DNA of 64,000 nucleotides from Marinobacter sp. (GTDB lineage: Bacteria; Pseudomonadota; Gammaproteobacteria; Pseudomonadales; Oleiphilaceae). Below the pieces are notes generated by a model. That model saw nothing but the letters and a program-made list of their open reading frames with translations, made no database searches and was not told the origin of the DNA. Of this stretch, positions 49,246 to 58,566 are shown piece after piece. The stretch lies in the NCBI GenBank assembly GCA_022565395.1, contig JAIUMV010000002.1:62001-126000 (forward strand). Reading direction: 5' to 3'. The position numbers and the translations under genes were made by a program. Numbering within the stretch: the first letter of the stretch is position 1; the number at the start of each line of letters is the position of its first letter.

Positions 49246-50244
49246 TTACTCCTTACCAACCGGACCGGCGGCCAGGGTGGGCTCAGCCGCCCCCGCCAGT
49301 TGTTGGCCGTTCATGATGCGGCGAATTTTTGCCGCATAGTCCGGGTCTGTTGCGTAACCTGCTGCCTGCAAATGCTCCGCAAACAGCTCCGGGTTATCTG
49401 CGACTGCCAGGGCATCCCGATAACGGGGGTTGTCCTGCAGGAAGCTGACGTAGTCCCGGAAGCTGGCCTCGTAATCCTCATAGGCGCGGAAGTTGGCGCG
49501 CTCACTCATGGCCACGCCGCCACGGAACTCGGTGGTGGCAATATTGACGGACTCGCCCTGCCAGCGGTGGTCCGCTTTGATGCCAAACAGGTTGAAACTG
49601 GGCTGACCGTCGGCGCCTTCGATCATGTGACGGCCCCAACCTGTCTCCAATGCCGCCTGGGCAATCATCAAACGCGGGTCGATACCATTTTCATCCCCCA
49701 CTCTGCGGGCCAGGGGCATCAGGGTTTCAACAAAATCGGCGGGTGAATCAAAACGCTCAGGCATACCGGCCGATTCGACGGCCTCCTTGTCTTGCACTGA
49801 ATCCCGCAACAGCCGATCCACCTCGGCCACCTGTTCCGGCAACCGGGGTGACAACACCGGCAGTCCACGGTCGTAATCCTGAATACTGGCGCGATGACCA
49901 ACCGTCGGCCGGCCAGCAGTATCCATGCCGGGAATCTGACGACTGAGCTGCGCCACCAGCGCCTCCGCGAGCCCGAATCCCCGCTGTGCGGTCATGGACA
50001 GGGTCAGCTGACTGTCAAACATATCCTGATAGAACTCAGATTCGTTGCTGCTCAGGTAATTGCCTTCCGCAAACACCTTGTTGACGTCCCGCATGGATTT
50101 GAGCATTTCACCCAGGAACAGGCTCTCAAACTGCCGGGCCACCTGTTCAAGGGCGGACTCACGGTCTGTTCGTGCCTGCACACGCAGGCTGTTGAGGCCG
50201 CCAAAGTCGGTATAGATGCTGGCTTGTTTGATGGGCTGCTGCAT
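49246..50244 (-). CDS. flgJ: Flagellar rod-binding protein and muramidase FlgJ
   Basis: FlgJ caps the growing rod and cuts peptidoglycan. The 332-residue protein has an N-terminal rod-binding domain (about residues 25-105, VARQFESLFLGEMLKSMRDV) and a C-terminal glucosaminidase domain (about 170-315, MIAQAALETGWGRHM with the catalytic glutamate, and SFNLFGIKA). Both halves are present. It lies 8 bases after flgI. Confidence 0.95.
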   Translation of the reverse strand: MQQPIKQASIYTDFGGLNSLRVQARTDRESALEQVARQFESLFLGEMLKSMRDVNKVFAEGNYLSSNESEFYQDMFDSQLTLSMTAQRGFGLAEALVAQLSRQIPGMDTAGRPTVGHRASIQDYDRGLPVLSPRLPEQVAEVDRLLRDSVQDKEAVESAGMPERFDSPADFVETLMPLARRVGDENGIDPRLMIAQAALETGWGRHMIEGADGQPSFNLFGIKADHRWQGESVNIATTEFRGGVAMSERANFRAYEDYEASFRDYVSFLQDNPRYRDALAVADNPELFAEHLQAAGYATDPDYAAKIRRIMNGQQLAGAAEPTLAAGPVGKE

Positions 50245-50252
50245 GATGTCAC

Positions 50253-51350
50253 CTAGATTACGATCAGCTCAGCGCGCAAGGCGCCGGCCTGTTTCAGCGC
50301 TTCCAGTACCGCCATGACATCGCCGGGGGCAGCACCCACCTGGTTTACCGCCTGGACGATATCGTTCAGTGTTACCGCTGGCCCGAACTGGAACATCCGT
50401 GCCGGGTCTTCGGTGACGGTGATCTGGGTCTGGGGCAATACCACCGTATCAGCATCGGTGAACGGGAAGGGCTGCACCGCCTCCGGATTTTCCTCAATGG
50501 TCACGGTCAGATTACCGTGGGTCACCGCCGCAGGGCTTACCCGCACATGCTGCCCCACCACAATGGTCCCAGTGCGGCTGTTAATGACCACTCGAGCCGC
50601 TTCCTCCGCGGGCGCTACCTCGAGGTTTTCCAGAATCGACAGGAAGCTGACCCGCTGTGAAGGGTCCCGCGGTGCCCGCACACTGATGGAGGTGGCATCA
50701 TGGGCATAGGCCATGTCGGCACCCAACAGATCATTAATGGCTTCCACCACTCGGCGGGCGGTAGTGAAATCCGGTCGTAGCAGGTTGAAGGTAATGGTGT
50801 CACCCTTGCTGAAGGGCGAGATCACCTCGCGCTCAACCGTGGCGCCATTGGGAATCCGGCCCACGCTCGGTACATTCACGGTTATCCGCGAGCCGTCCGC
50901 ACCGCCAGCACCGAAACCGCCTACTACCAGGCTGCCCTGGGCCATGGCATAGACCTGACCGTCAGCACCCTTCAGCGGCGTCATCAGCAAGGTGCCGCCC
51001 CGCAGGCTGCCCGCATTACCGATGGAGGACACCGTAATGTCGATTTCCTGACCGGGCCGTGAAAAGGGCGGCAAGGTGGCATGCACGGTTACCGCAGCCA
51101 CGTTGTTGGTATTCGGGTTTACACCGTCGGGAATGGTAATACCGAACTGGTTCATCATGTTGCGAACCGTCTGGTTGGTGAAGGGTGTCCGGTCCCCGGT
51201 GCCGTCCAGCCCCACCACCAGGCCATAACCCAGTAACTGGTTGTTACGCACACCCTGAATGCGGGTCAGATCCTTTAAACGATCCGCCAGCACCGGCTCG
51301 GCAGCCACCAGGCCGGCCAGTAGCAATAGTCCAATGCGCAGAGCCTTCAT
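50253..51350 (-). CDS. flgI: Flagellar P-ring protein FlgI
   Basis: FlgI forms the periplasmic P ring. The 365-residue protein has a Sec signal peptide ([21 protein letters not shown]) and conserved segments [20 protein letters not shown] and [14 protein letters not shown]. The ATG at 51350 overlaps the flgH stop by four bases (ATGA), favouring it over the ATG at 51362. Confidence 0.95.
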   Translation of the reverse strand: MKALRIGLLLLAGLVAAEPVLADRLKDLTRIQGVRNNQLLGYGLVVGLDGTGDRTPFTNQTVRNMMNQFGITIPDGVNPNTNNVAAVTVHATLPPFSRPGQEIDITVSSIGNAGSLRGGTLLMTPLKGADGQVYAMAQGSLVVGGFGAGGADGSRITVNVPSVGRIPNGATVEREVISPFSKGDTITFNLLRPDFTTARRVVEAINDLLGADMAYAHDATSISVRAPRDPSQRVSFLSILENLEVAPAEEAARVVINSRTGTIVVGQHVRVSPAAVTHGNLTVTIEENPEAVQPFPFTDADTVVLPQTQITVTEDPARMFQFGPAVTLNDIVQAVNQVGAAPGDVMAVLEALKQAGALRAELIVI

Positions 51351-52033
51351 AGCGGCCACCATTCACTGTTGAAGAAGCGGGACAGCCAGCCCATCTGGTT
51401 GGCCTGGTCAAAGTCGCCGGTACCGCCGTAGCTGATACGAGCGTCGGCAATCCGGTTTGAGCTCACCGAGTTGTCCGGACGAATATCTTCCGGGCGCACC
51501 ATGCCGGTAAGGCGGATATATTCATCACCATTGGTCAGGGACAGCCACTTCTCGCCCCGCACCAGCAGCACGCCGTTAGGCAGTACATCAATGACGGATA
51601 CCGTAATACTGCCCACCATACTGTTGCGCTGCCCTGCATCGGCCTGGCCGGAAAAGTCCCGGTCCATACCAACACCGGTACCCAGATTCAGCGTCCGACC
51701 CAGCAAGCTGCCGTCCCGCATGGTGATCTCGCTTTCCTTGCTGATGCTGCTTTGTGACGATTTGCTGGCCCGGGTGGACTCCTGCAGGTTTACCAGCAGC
51801 ACATCACCCACATTCAACGCCTTGGTGTCACCGTAGATATTGAAGTTGCGACTGGTCTGAAAAATACTCCCGGTGCTGGCATCACGCTGCATCAAGGCGC
51901 TCGGACGTACCGGCGCAAAGGCAGGGTCATCCGGCATGGGACGGGGCCTGTCCATGGCGGTACAGCCCTGGAGAATGGCCAGCACCAGTAACACCAGGCC
52001 GACCTTGTTTGTGCGGTGGTTGGTCTGTGTCAT
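51347..52033 (-). CDS. flgH: Flagellar L-ring lipoprotein FlgH
   Basis: FlgH forms the outer-membrane L ring. The 228-residue protein has a lipoprotein signal with lipobox LQGC near residue 25 and the family motifs [20 protein letters not shown] and [20 protein letters not shown]. The ATG at 52033 follows a G-rich ribosome site by about 7 bases. An ATG-rich stretch upstream gives a longer but less likely start. Confidence 0.95.
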   Translation of the reverse strand: MTQTNHRTNKVGLVLLVLAILQGCTAMDRPRPMPDDPAFAPVRPSALMQRDASTGSIFQTSRNFNIYGDTKALNVGDVLLVNLQESTRASKSSQSSISKESEITMRDGSLLGRTLNLGTGVGMDRDFSGQADAGQRNSMVGSITVSVIDVLPNGVLLVRGEKWLSLTNGDEYIRLTGMVRPEDIRPDNSVSSNRIADARISYGGTGDFDQANQMGWLSRFFNSEWWPL

Positions 52034-52062
52034 GTTATGTCCCCCCGTACCCGTAACCATCA

Positions 52063-52851
52063 TTAACCAATGTTGTTGGTGATGAACTGCAACATCTGGT
52101 CCGTGGTGGACACCACTTTGGAGTTCATTTCATAGGCCCGCTGGGTGGTAATCATGTTGACCAGCTCCTCAACCACTTCAACGTTGGAGGATTCCGTCAT
52201 CCCCTGCTCGATGGTGCCCAGCCCGGCAATACCGGGCTCACCTTCCTGGGGGTCACCACTGGCGTTGGTTTGACGGAACAAGTTGCTACCGATCGCCTGC
52301 AGCCCTTGCGGGTTTATAAAGTCAACCAGCGTCAACTGGCCCAGCTCAATGGGTTCGGCCTGGTTTTCCACCACCACGGACACCGTACCATCGCGACCAA
52401 TAGTGATATTGGTGGTGTTGTCCGGCACGTTGATGTTGGGCTCCAGCGGATAACCGTTAGGGGTTACCACGTCGCCGTTGGCGTTAAGCTGGAATTCACC
52501 GTCGCGGGTGTATGCAATATCACCATCCGGCATGAGAATCTGGAAGAAACCGCGGCCGTTGACTGCCAGATCCAGCGGTTGATCAGTCACTTGCAGGTTG
52601 CCCTGGGTGAATTGTTTGGCGGTACCCACGACGCGAACACCGGTACCCAACTGCAACCCAGATGGCAGCTCCGCATTCTGACCGTTGAGACCGCCCGGCT
52701 GGCGTTTCACCTGATACAACAAGTCCTGGAACATAGCCTTGTCGCGCTTGAAGCCCGTGGTATTCACGTTAGCCAGGTTGTTGGAAATGGTGGACATCTT
52801 GGTGTCCTGTGCGCTCAACCCGGTTTTACTGACCCAAAGTGCTGGATGCAT
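52063..52851 (-). CDS. flgG: Flagellar distal rod protein FlgG
   Basis: FlgG builds the distal rod. The 262-residue protein has full family length, with MHPALWVSKTGLSAQDTKMS and NNLANVNTTGFKRDKAMFQD at the N-terminus and VVEELVNMITTQRAYEMNSK near the C-terminus. AGGAG lies just upstream of the ATG. It follows flgF after 82 bases. Confidence 0.96.
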   Translation of the reverse strand: MHPALWVSKTGLSAQDTKMSTISNNLANVNTTGFKRDKAMFQDLLYQVKRQPGGLNGQNAELPSGLQLGTGVRVVGTAKQFTQGNLQVTDQPLDLAVNGRGFFQILMPDGDIAYTRDGEFQLNANGDVVTPNGYPLEPNINVPDNTTNITIGRDGTVSVVVENQAEPIELGQLTLVDFINPQGLQAIGSNLFRQTNASGDPQEGEPGIAGLGTIEQGMTESSNVEVVEELVNMITTQRAYEMNSKVVSTTDQMLQFITNNIG

Positions 52852-52933
52852 TGTCTTACTCCTGGAGCCACTCCCGGCGGGGCGGCGACATATTGCCGCT
52901 CGCAGGCTCGATATCGGTTATTGGGTGTCGTTG

Positions 52934-53686
52934 TTAGAGGTTCTGCATAAGGCGTGCCGAAACTTCGGCGTTCTCATCGGCTTTGCGCATGACCTTGACC
53001 TGCATTTCGTATTGCCTGGCCAGCTGCAGGTTGGAAATCATCTCTTCCACGGCATTGACGTTGGAGCTTTCGACGAAGCCCGGCTCCACACGCACCGTGG
53101 CGTCCACGGGCTCGGGGCCGTCCAGCGCCATGTCAGGTTTGCGACGGATATGGCCATCCTCGCCTTTCATAAGGGCGTCCCGGGCCGGGTTGACCAGTTT
53201 GAGGCGATCAATCTCCGCCAGCTGGTCAGGCGGCCCCCCTACGGGAACAATGGAAATGGTGCCATCCACGCCAATCTGAACCTTATCGAAGGGCGGCAGC
53301 GCCACTGGCCCGCCATTGCCCAGCACCAGTTCACCGCCCGCGGCCCTGAGCAGGCCATTGGCATCAATATGCAAACTGCCGGCACGACTGAATACTTCTT
53401 CCCCGGTTGCGCCCTGCAGCGCCAGCCAACCATCGCCGGCAATGGCAATATCCAGGTCACGCCCGGTTGCCATCAGGGAGCCACTGGTAAAATCGGTACC
53501 TGGCCGCTCGGTCATGGCGTAGGCACGGGTGGGAAAATGCTCGCCAAACACAGGCATGCTACGGGCCTGCGCAAAGTCACGCTTGAAACCTTCGGTATTG
53601 ACATTCGCCAGGTTGTTGGCGTGCGCCCGCTGAGCGAGCATGTTCTGTTTGGCGCCGGACATGGCGATGTATAGCGACTTGTCCAT
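52934..53686 (-). CDS. flgF: Flagellar proximal rod protein FlgF
   Basis: FlgF is a proximal rod subunit. The 250-residue protein begins MDKSLYIAMSGAKQNM with NNLANVNTEGFKRDFAQARS, and ends with SSNVNAVEEMISNLQLARQY. AGGAG precedes the ATG. A sigma-54 promoter 40 bases upstream and a hairpin before it suggest that flgF starts a second transcription unit. Confidence 0.96.
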   Translation of the reverse strand: MDKSLYIAMSGAKQNMLAQRAHANNLANVNTEGFKRDFAQARSMPVFGEHFPTRAYAMTERPGTDFTSGSLMATGRDLDIAIAGDGWLALQGATGEEVFSRAGSLHIDANGLLRAAGGELVLGNGGPVALPPFDKVQIGVDGTISIVPVGGPPDQLAEIDRLKLVNPARDALMKGEDGHIRRKPDMALDGPEPVDATVRVEPGFVESSNVNAVEEMISNLQLARQYEMQVKVMRKADENAEVSARLMQNL

Positions 53687-53727
53687 AGGAAAACTCCTGC
53701 CGGATTTTTGACGTCTGACAGGGTATA

Positions 53728-53743
53728 AGCAGAAAGCGTGCCA
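53728..53743 (-). promoter_or_regulatory. Sigma-54 promoter upstream of flgF
   Basis: TGGCAC (53738-53743), a 5-base spacer and CTGCT (53728-53732) on the minus strand fit the -24/-12 consensus TGGCAC-N5-TTGC(A/T) with one mismatch. It lies 41 bases before the flgF ATG. Confidence 0.75.
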
Positions 53744-53753
53744 AAGCGGTGTT

Positions 53754-53787
53754 CAGACCAGCACGCCGGTTACAGCGTGCTGGTCTG
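53754..53787. terminator. 13-bp perfect hairpin between flgE and flgF
   Basis: Arms CAGACCAGCACGC and GCGTGCTGGTCTG enclose an 8-base loop 6 bases after the flgE stop. There is no T-run afterwards, so it may stabilise the flgE mRNA end, or attenuate, rather than terminate cleanly. Confidence 0.6.
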
Positions 53788-53793
53788 GAGGCA

Positions 53794-55740
53794 TTACCTC
53801 AGGTTGATAATGGTCTGGGTAATGGAATCGGAAGTCTCAATGGTTTTGGCGTTGGCCTGGAAGTTCCGCTGCGCGATGATGAGGTTCACCAGCTCAGCAG
53901 ACAGGTCCACGTTGGAGTCCTCAATGGAACTGGCCTTGATGGAACCGAGGGTGCCTGTCTCTGGCCCACCAACAACCGGGTTTCCGGAAGCGAAGGTTTC
54001 CACCCAGGTCGTCTCACCCACTGGCGACAAGCCCTCCGCATTGCGGAAAGTCGCCAGCGCCACCTGGCCGAGGGTCTGGGACTGACCATTCGAATACCTC
54101 GCGAACAGAATACCTTCATTAGATACGTCAAGCCCTGACAGCCGACCGGTGGTAAAACCATTCTGACGCAAATCATTAACCGCAAAACTGCTGCCAAACT
54201 GAGTGGTCCTTGACAGGTCAACGGCAAAGTTGGAGCTGTTGGGGGGGTCCGGTATCGGCAAGGTCCCGCCGTTTATGACATTGAGCGGACCAGAGGCGCC
54301 GTTGGGGGAGCCGTCCGGGTCCAGCGGTATCCAGTTGGAAATCAGAATTTCATCCGACAGCGTCCGATTCAGCGTGCCGTCGTTGTTGAACACGAGGTTA
54401 TAGGAGGCCCTTGTAGGCTCAACATTCTGCGGCGGCGGTAAAGCGGTATTGGGGTCACCCACATCGCGACCATCAATCTGGACGTACGTGGTCCAGAGGT
54501 TCGCCGGGTTGGGCCCGGTCGCTGGCTCCTTCACGAAGAAGGTGGTCATCACATGGGGATTGCCCAGACTGTCATAAATCGTGGTGGAAGTGGCGTGGTT
54601 GTAAGTGCGCTGATCACTCGGATCAAAGGTGTTGTTGACAAAGGGCGTGCCATTCACGGTATCGAAGATCACACTACCACCCGGCGTCTGAATGGTGACA
54701 CCGTCATCCAGCGTTACGGTAATCCGACCAGCGACGGTTGCCGTGGTATTGCCTGCGGCAAGTGTCTGACTGGTGGCTGGCGTGCTGCTGCCGTTCACAC
54801 CCACAGAACCGGTACCTGCAAACTGGAAGCGCAAGTCGGCACCCTGAGTGGAAATAATCTGCAGATCATTACCATCAAACACCGCATTGGTACCCACCAA
54901 CGAGGATGAGTTGATGTCATTGGCAAGCTGAGCGAGTCCGCCCGGACCCAGCACAAAGGGCACGCCATTGATATTGACCTGATCACCAGCAGCAGGGTTG
55001 AAATCTGCGTCTGGAATAACGGCAACCGTCCGCGCTGAAGCAGCAACGCCCTCACGCTGACTGAGAAAGGAGGCAACGGCACCCGCACTGGCACCCGCGT
55101 CCGTCGGCGCCAGCGGCACGACCCGGCCATCGGGGTAGGTAATGGTATATGACTCACTGGGGAAGCCGTTGGTGGCGCCGGGGGTCACCGCACCCGCTTG
55201 CGCACCGTCAGATACCAGGGTTGTACCCCGCACTGCCAGAACACCTTCCCGCGCGTCCAGATTAAACTGGCCGTCGACATTGGTGGTACGGCGGGGCGGC
55301 AAATTGGAGGTATCAATCGCCAGATCACCTCGCACGCCGGTCAGGTTACCGTCATTGTCGGCAAGGAAACCCTGAGCACGCATACCCTGGTTGTTGACGA
55401 TAAAGCCGTCCTTATCCACCCCGAACTGGCCTGCGCGGGTGTAACGAACTTCACCGCCATTGTTGAGAATAAAAAAGCCTTCTCCATTAATGGCCATATC
55501 AAGGCCGTTATCGGTGAACGAAATTCCCCCCTGAACAAACCGCTGCTGCACGTCCTGTACCCGCACACCACTGCCGACGGGGTTAGTGCTGGCATTCAGA
55601 AAACCGCTGGCGTACAGGTCGCCAAACTGAACGCGAGAGGCCTTGAAACCCACTGTGCTCGCATTCGCAATATTGTTACCGGTGACGTCCAGATCAACCG
55701 CTGACGCCTTGAGCCCGCTCAGAGCCGTATTAAACGCCAT
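53794..55740 (-). CDS. flgE: Flagellar hook protein FlgE (long form)
   Basis: FlgE polymerises into the hook. The 648-residue protein has conserved ends (FNTALSGLKASAVDLDVTGN and NIANASTVGFKASRVQFGDL; SAELVNLIIAQRNFQANAKT near the C-terminus). It is about 250 residues longer than E. coli FlgE. The extra part (about residues 210-370) is Gly/Ala/Thr/Asn-rich, likely an added surface domain, as in some marine gammaproteobacteria and pseudomonads. Confidence 0.95.
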   Translation of the reverse strand: MAFNTALSGLKASAVDLDVTGNNIANASTVGFKASRVQFGDLYASGFLNASTNPVGSGVRVQDVQQRFVQGGISFTDNGLDMAINGEGFFILNNGGEVRYTRAGQFGVDKDGFIVNNQGMRAQGFLADNDGNLTGVRGDLAIDTSNLPPRRTTNVDGQFNLDAREGVLAVRGTTLVSDGAQAGAVTPGATNGFPSESYTITYPDGRVVPLAPTDAGASAGAVASFLSQREGVAASARTVAVIPDADFNPAAGDQVNINGVPFVLGPGGLAQLANDINSSSLVGTNAVFDGNDLQIISTQGADLRFQFAGTGSVGVNGSSTPATSQTLAAGNTTATVAGRITVTLDDGVTIQTPGGSVIFDTVNGTPFVNNTFDPSDQRTYNHATSTTIYDSLGNPHVMTTFFVKEPATGPNPANLWTTYVQIDGRDVGDPNTALPPPQNVEPTRASYNLVFNNDGTLNRTLSDEILISNWIPLDPDGSPNGASGPLNVINGGTLPIPDPPNSSNFAVDLSRTTQFGSSFAVNDLRQNGFTTGRLSGLDVSNEGILFARYSNGQSQTLGQVALATFRNAEGLSPVGETTWVETFASGNPVVGGPETGTLGSIKASSIEDSNVDLSAELVNLIIAQRNFQANAKTIETSDSITQTIINLR

Positions 55741-55760
55741 GACACACCTCGCCTTTACCG

Positions 55761-56432
55761 TTAGTTAATTTGCCGCACATCAGACAGGGCAATGGATCCA
55801 AGACCCGAGAGATTCAGTGTTATACGCCCACCCGAACCGAGGGATACGCTATCCACGTTCGTGCTTACCAGGGTGTCCAGCCGCACCGAACCTTCCGGGT
55901 AACTGGCATTTGCTTTCAGCTCGTAGCGACCCGGCGGCAATTCATTGCCGTTGCCGTCCTTGCCGTCCCAGACAAATTTAGCCTGCCCGGGACTGGCCTG
56001 ACCCAAATCAATCTGGCGCACCAGCTCACCCGCAGCATTGTGAACCGACAGTCGCAGCGACGAGGTGGATGCAGGTACATCGACAACACCCTCGATACGA
56101 CCATCAGCCCCCAGATTGCCCATATCCGTTGGCGCCAGCACCGTCCGCCCCACCATCGCAGAAGCCTGTAAAGCCTGGGTGGACCGAAACTGTGCCGCGA
56201 CATTCTCAACGGCTTTGGTCACCTTTTGCATTTCTTCCAGGGAGCTGAACTGTGCCAGCTGGGCGATAAAGTCACCGTTATCCTGGGGCTCCAGCGGATT
56301 CTGGTTGTTGAGCTGTGCCAGCATCAACTCCATGAACTCGTTCTTACCAAGATCACCAGACCGCTTGGGCTCTGCCGACAACCGATACTGGCTGAGGACA
56401 TCGGTGGCCGAGGCATCATTCACCATACTCAT
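55761..56432 (-). CDS. flgD: Flagellar hook capping protein FlgD
   Basis: FlgD is the scaffold that caps the growing hook. The 223-residue protein has the N-terminal assembly segment KNEFMELMLAQLNNQNPLEP and DFIAQLAQFSSLEEMQKVTK. A FlgD-type Ig/tudor domain follows at about residues 105-215 (KFVWDGKDGNGNELPPGRYE). AAGGAGAG six bases before the ATG is strong. Confidence 0.96.
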   Translation of the reverse strand: MSMVNDASATDVLSQYRLSAEPKRSGDLGKNEFMELMLAQLNNQNPLEPQDNGDFIAQLAQFSSLEEMQKVTKAVENVAAQFRSTQALQASAMVGRTVLAPTDMGNLGADGRIEGVVDVPASTSSLRLSVHNAAGELVRQIDLGQASPGQAKFVWDGKDGNGNELPPGRYELKANASYPEGSVRLDTLVSTNVDSVSLGSGGRITLNLSGLGSIALSDVRQIN

Positions 56433-56451
56433 AACCGCTCTCCTTCAGTCC

Positions 56452-56898
56452 TTACTGGCCCAAGGTCAGAATGCGCTGCATCATGGATTTTGCTGTATTC
56501 ATTATGTCCACGTTCATCTGGAAACTGCGGGACGAGGACATCATGTCTGCCATTTCCTCAACGATATTCACGTTGGGATAGAACACATAGCCGTCTTCAT
56601 TGGCAGCAGGGTGGTCGGGCTGGTAGCGCATCTGCAGTTCAGCATCACTCTCTACAATACCCTCTACCTTCACCCCCGCTCCTGGGCCTTGCGCTGCACC
56701 CATGGGCAGGTGGCCTCGGGTGGGATCCAGCAAACTCTCGTGAATGGCTGCAAATACCGGCTTACGAGCCCTGTAGGTGGTATCAATGCTTGAACTGGCC
56801 GTCTCGGCGTTGGCAATGTTGGATGCCGTGGTGTTCAGCCGCAGTGTTTGCGCAGTCATGCCGGAACCGGCGATATCAAAAATGTTTCCAAGTGACAT
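56452..56898 (-). CDS. flgC: Flagellar basal-body rod protein FlgC
   Basis: FlgC is a proximal rod subunit. The 148-residue protein begins MSLGNIFDIAGSGMTAQTLR with NTTASNIANAETASSSIDTT, and ends NVDIMNTAKSMMQRILTLGQ. Two ATGs adjoin; AGGAG is spaced seven bases from 56898, preferred over 56901. Confidence 0.96.
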   Translation of the reverse strand: MSLGNIFDIAGSGMTAQTLRLNTTASNIANAETASSSIDTTYRARKPVFAAIHESLLDPTRGHLPMGAAQGPGAGVKVEGIVESDAELQMRYQPDHPAANEDGYVFYPNVNIVEEMADMMSSSRSFQMNVDIMNTAKSMMQRILTLGQ

Positions 56899-56926
56899 CA
56901 TGCTTCTCCTGATCCACTAAGCCCGG

Positions 56927-57325
56927 TTATTCGCCACGAAGGGCTGAGGTCAGCCCCTTGAAACGGCTGTTTAGAAATTCGAAACTCGCCTGATAGTCCA
57001 TGGCGTTACGCATAAAGCGGGTTTGTTCCTGCTGCGCGTCCACCGTATTGCCATCAAGGGTCGGCTGGTGCGGCACGCGATACATCAGGGCAGCCCGGTC
57101 CTGGCCGCTCCAGTCGTCCATGTGGCGCTCGTGGGTCCGCTGCATGCCGGACGGCTGACTCTGAGCCTGGGCGTTGGCCAGGGCACTGCGGAAATCAAAA
57201 TCCTGCGCTTTGAAGCCCGGGGTATCCGCATTGGCGAGATTGTTGGCAAGCACTTCCGCGCGCTGAACACGCAACTGCAGTGCCTGCTCATGCACACCCA
57301 GGGCGTTTTTGAAGTTGATGGCCAT
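56927..57325 (-). CDS. flgB: Flagellar basal-body rod protein FlgB
   Basis: FlgB is the first rod subunit above the MS ring. The 132-residue protein begins MAINFKNALGVHEQALQLRV with ANNLANADTPGFKAQDFDFR, and ends NSRFKGLTSALRGE. GGAGG precedes the ATG at 57325; the longer open frame is upstream noise. It is first in the flgBCDE unit, with a sigma-54 promoter 40 bases before it. The cheV-cheR or flgA-flgM genes often found upstream are absent. Confidence 0.96.
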   Translation of the reverse strand: MAINFKNALGVHEQALQLRVQRAEVLANNLANADTPGFKAQDFDFRSALANAQAQSQPSGMQRTHERHMDDWSGQDRAALMYRVPHQPTLDGNTVDAQQEQTRFMRNAMDYQASFEFLNSRFKGLTSALRGE

Positions 57326-57365
57326 GGTGCCTCCGGAATCGAAAAACGGTACTTTCCCAGTTGAA

Positions 57366-57381
57366 TGCAACTGGAGTGCCA
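57366..57381 (-). promoter_or_regulatory. Sigma-54 promoter of the flgB operon
   Basis: On the minus strand TGGCAC (57376-57381), a 5-base spacer and TTGCA (57366-57370) match the -24/-12 consensus at all listed positions. The inferred start site is near 57355, giving a leader of about 30 bases before flgB. Confidence 0.85.
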
Positions 57382-57502
57382 ACTTCAATTTTCCGGAGCA
57401 AGGCCGCGCCAGGTCAGCGACTGATGGTATTTGAGGGGCAGTGGCAATGAAAAGCGGGCAAGAGAAAGCGGCAAGGAATTTCCCATGCCGCCGCTATCGG
57501 TG

Positions 57503-58072
57503 TCAGCGTGCCTCGCTGGGCCAGCGACGTACAACATCAGCCACCGCCGGGCGTGTGACCTTGGGTTTTTCAGCCAATACCGTACCCACATAAACAAAAC
57601 CTGCCACCTGCTCGTTATCGGCAAGGCCCAAGGCGTTGGCTACTGCAGGGTGCGCAGCAAGTTCGCCGGTACGCCACATGGCGCCATACCCCTGAGACTC
57701 CAGCGCCAGCAGTAGATAGGCAACACCTGCCGCAGTCGACATTTGCTCCTCCAACGGCGGTACCTTGGGGTGATGGCGGTGGCAGGTGATGGGCACCAAA
57801 ATCATCGGCGCCCGCAAGGGTAACTGACGCATGCGTTCAGGATCGCCGGCGATTGGCTGCACGGGATCTGCAGCCGCGGCGGCAAAGACCTCGCCCAATA
57901 CCTGCAGCCCCTCCCCCTCGATAACCAGGTAGCGCCAGGGCCGTTGCAAAGCGTGATCCGGCGCTCGCAGTGCGCAGGCCAGCGCCACCTCCAGTACCTC
58001 AGGTGCAGGCGCAGGGCCACACAGGCGGGGCTGTGATTTCCGGTCTAGAATTGCATTGATGACGGAGTTCAT
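57503..58072 (-). CDS. NAD(P)H nitroreductase, YdjA-like
   Basis: A 189-residue flavin-dependent nitroreductase of the compact YdjA type. Seen: the N-terminal NAILDRKSQPRLCGPAPAPE, the FMN-binding segment RAPDHALQRPWRYLVIEGEG near residues 35-55, and the C-terminal GYGAMWRTGELAAHPAVANA near 126-145. The natural substrate is unknown. It is a singleton between the flagellar operon and the Mpo1-like gene and interrupts the usual synteny upstream of flgB. Confidence 0.92.
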   Translation of the reverse strand: MNSVINAILDRKSQPRLCGPAPAPEVLEVALACALRAPDHALQRPWRYLVIEGEGLQVLGEVFAAAAADPVQPIAGDPERMRQLPLRAPMILVPITCHRHHPKVPPLEEQMSTAAGVAYLLLALESQGYGAMWRTGELAAHPAVANALGLADNEQVAGFVYVGTVLAEKPKVTRPAVADVVRRWPSEAR

Positions 58073-58250
58073 ATGGAATTGTGACCTATCTCTAATACTG
58101 TTAATCTTTAGGCTTGATAGTTATGCCCAATAACAACAAGGAAACCGCAGAGAAGTCCAGCTGCTGATGGCATAAGCACGCAAGGTATGCGCCCAGAGCG
58201 GCCAACCGGATTTTTCTCGGGCTCCAATATACTCAACCGCTGGTAACATC

Positions 58251-58562
58251 ATGAGCCAAGAGCAGACCTTTACGAGTTTCCGGGAGTTTTACCCCTACTA
58301 CCTCGAAGAGCACAGTGACCTTACCTGTCGTCGCCTCCACTATATCGGCAGTCTATTGGTTATTGCCATCGCTCTCTATGCTATTTTCACCCTGCAGTTC
58401 GTCTGGTTATGGCTGGTACCGCTGGTGGGTTACGGGTTTGCCTGGGTAGGCCACTTTTTCTTTGAAAAGAATCGGCCTGCCACCTTCAAATACCCTTTCT
58501 ACAGCCTGATGGGCGACTGGGTGATGCTGAAAGACATGCTCACCGGAAAGATTCGGTTCTAG
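58251..58562 (+). CDS. Mpo1-like membrane protein (DUF962)
   Basis: A 103-residue protein of the DUF962/Mpo1-like family with two or three membrane helices (about residues 31-51 and 52-72). It has the conserved histidine-containing motifs FYPYYLEEHSDLTCRRLHYI and AWVGHFFFEKNRPATFKYP. Yeast Mpo1 is a 2-hydroxy fatty acid dioxygenase of the phytosphingosine pathway; the bacterial role is not established. It lies 4 bases before the adenylate cyclase gene and is probably co-transcribed. Confidence 0.88.
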   Translation: MSQEQTFTSFREFYPYYLEEHSDLTCRRLHYIGSLLVIAIALYAIFTLQFVWLWLVPLVGYGFAWVGHFFFEKNRPATFKYPFYSLMGDWVMLKDMLTGKIRF

Positions 58563-58566
58563 GCCC

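Noticed and set aside
52852-52933. Sigma-54 promoter before flgG
   Set aside because: No TGGC-N-TTGC arrangement with correct spacing was found; flgG is probably read from flgF.
52739-53674. Long plus-strand open frame over flgF/flgG
   Set aside because: Antisense to two well-identified rod genes and spans both, so it is chance coding bias.
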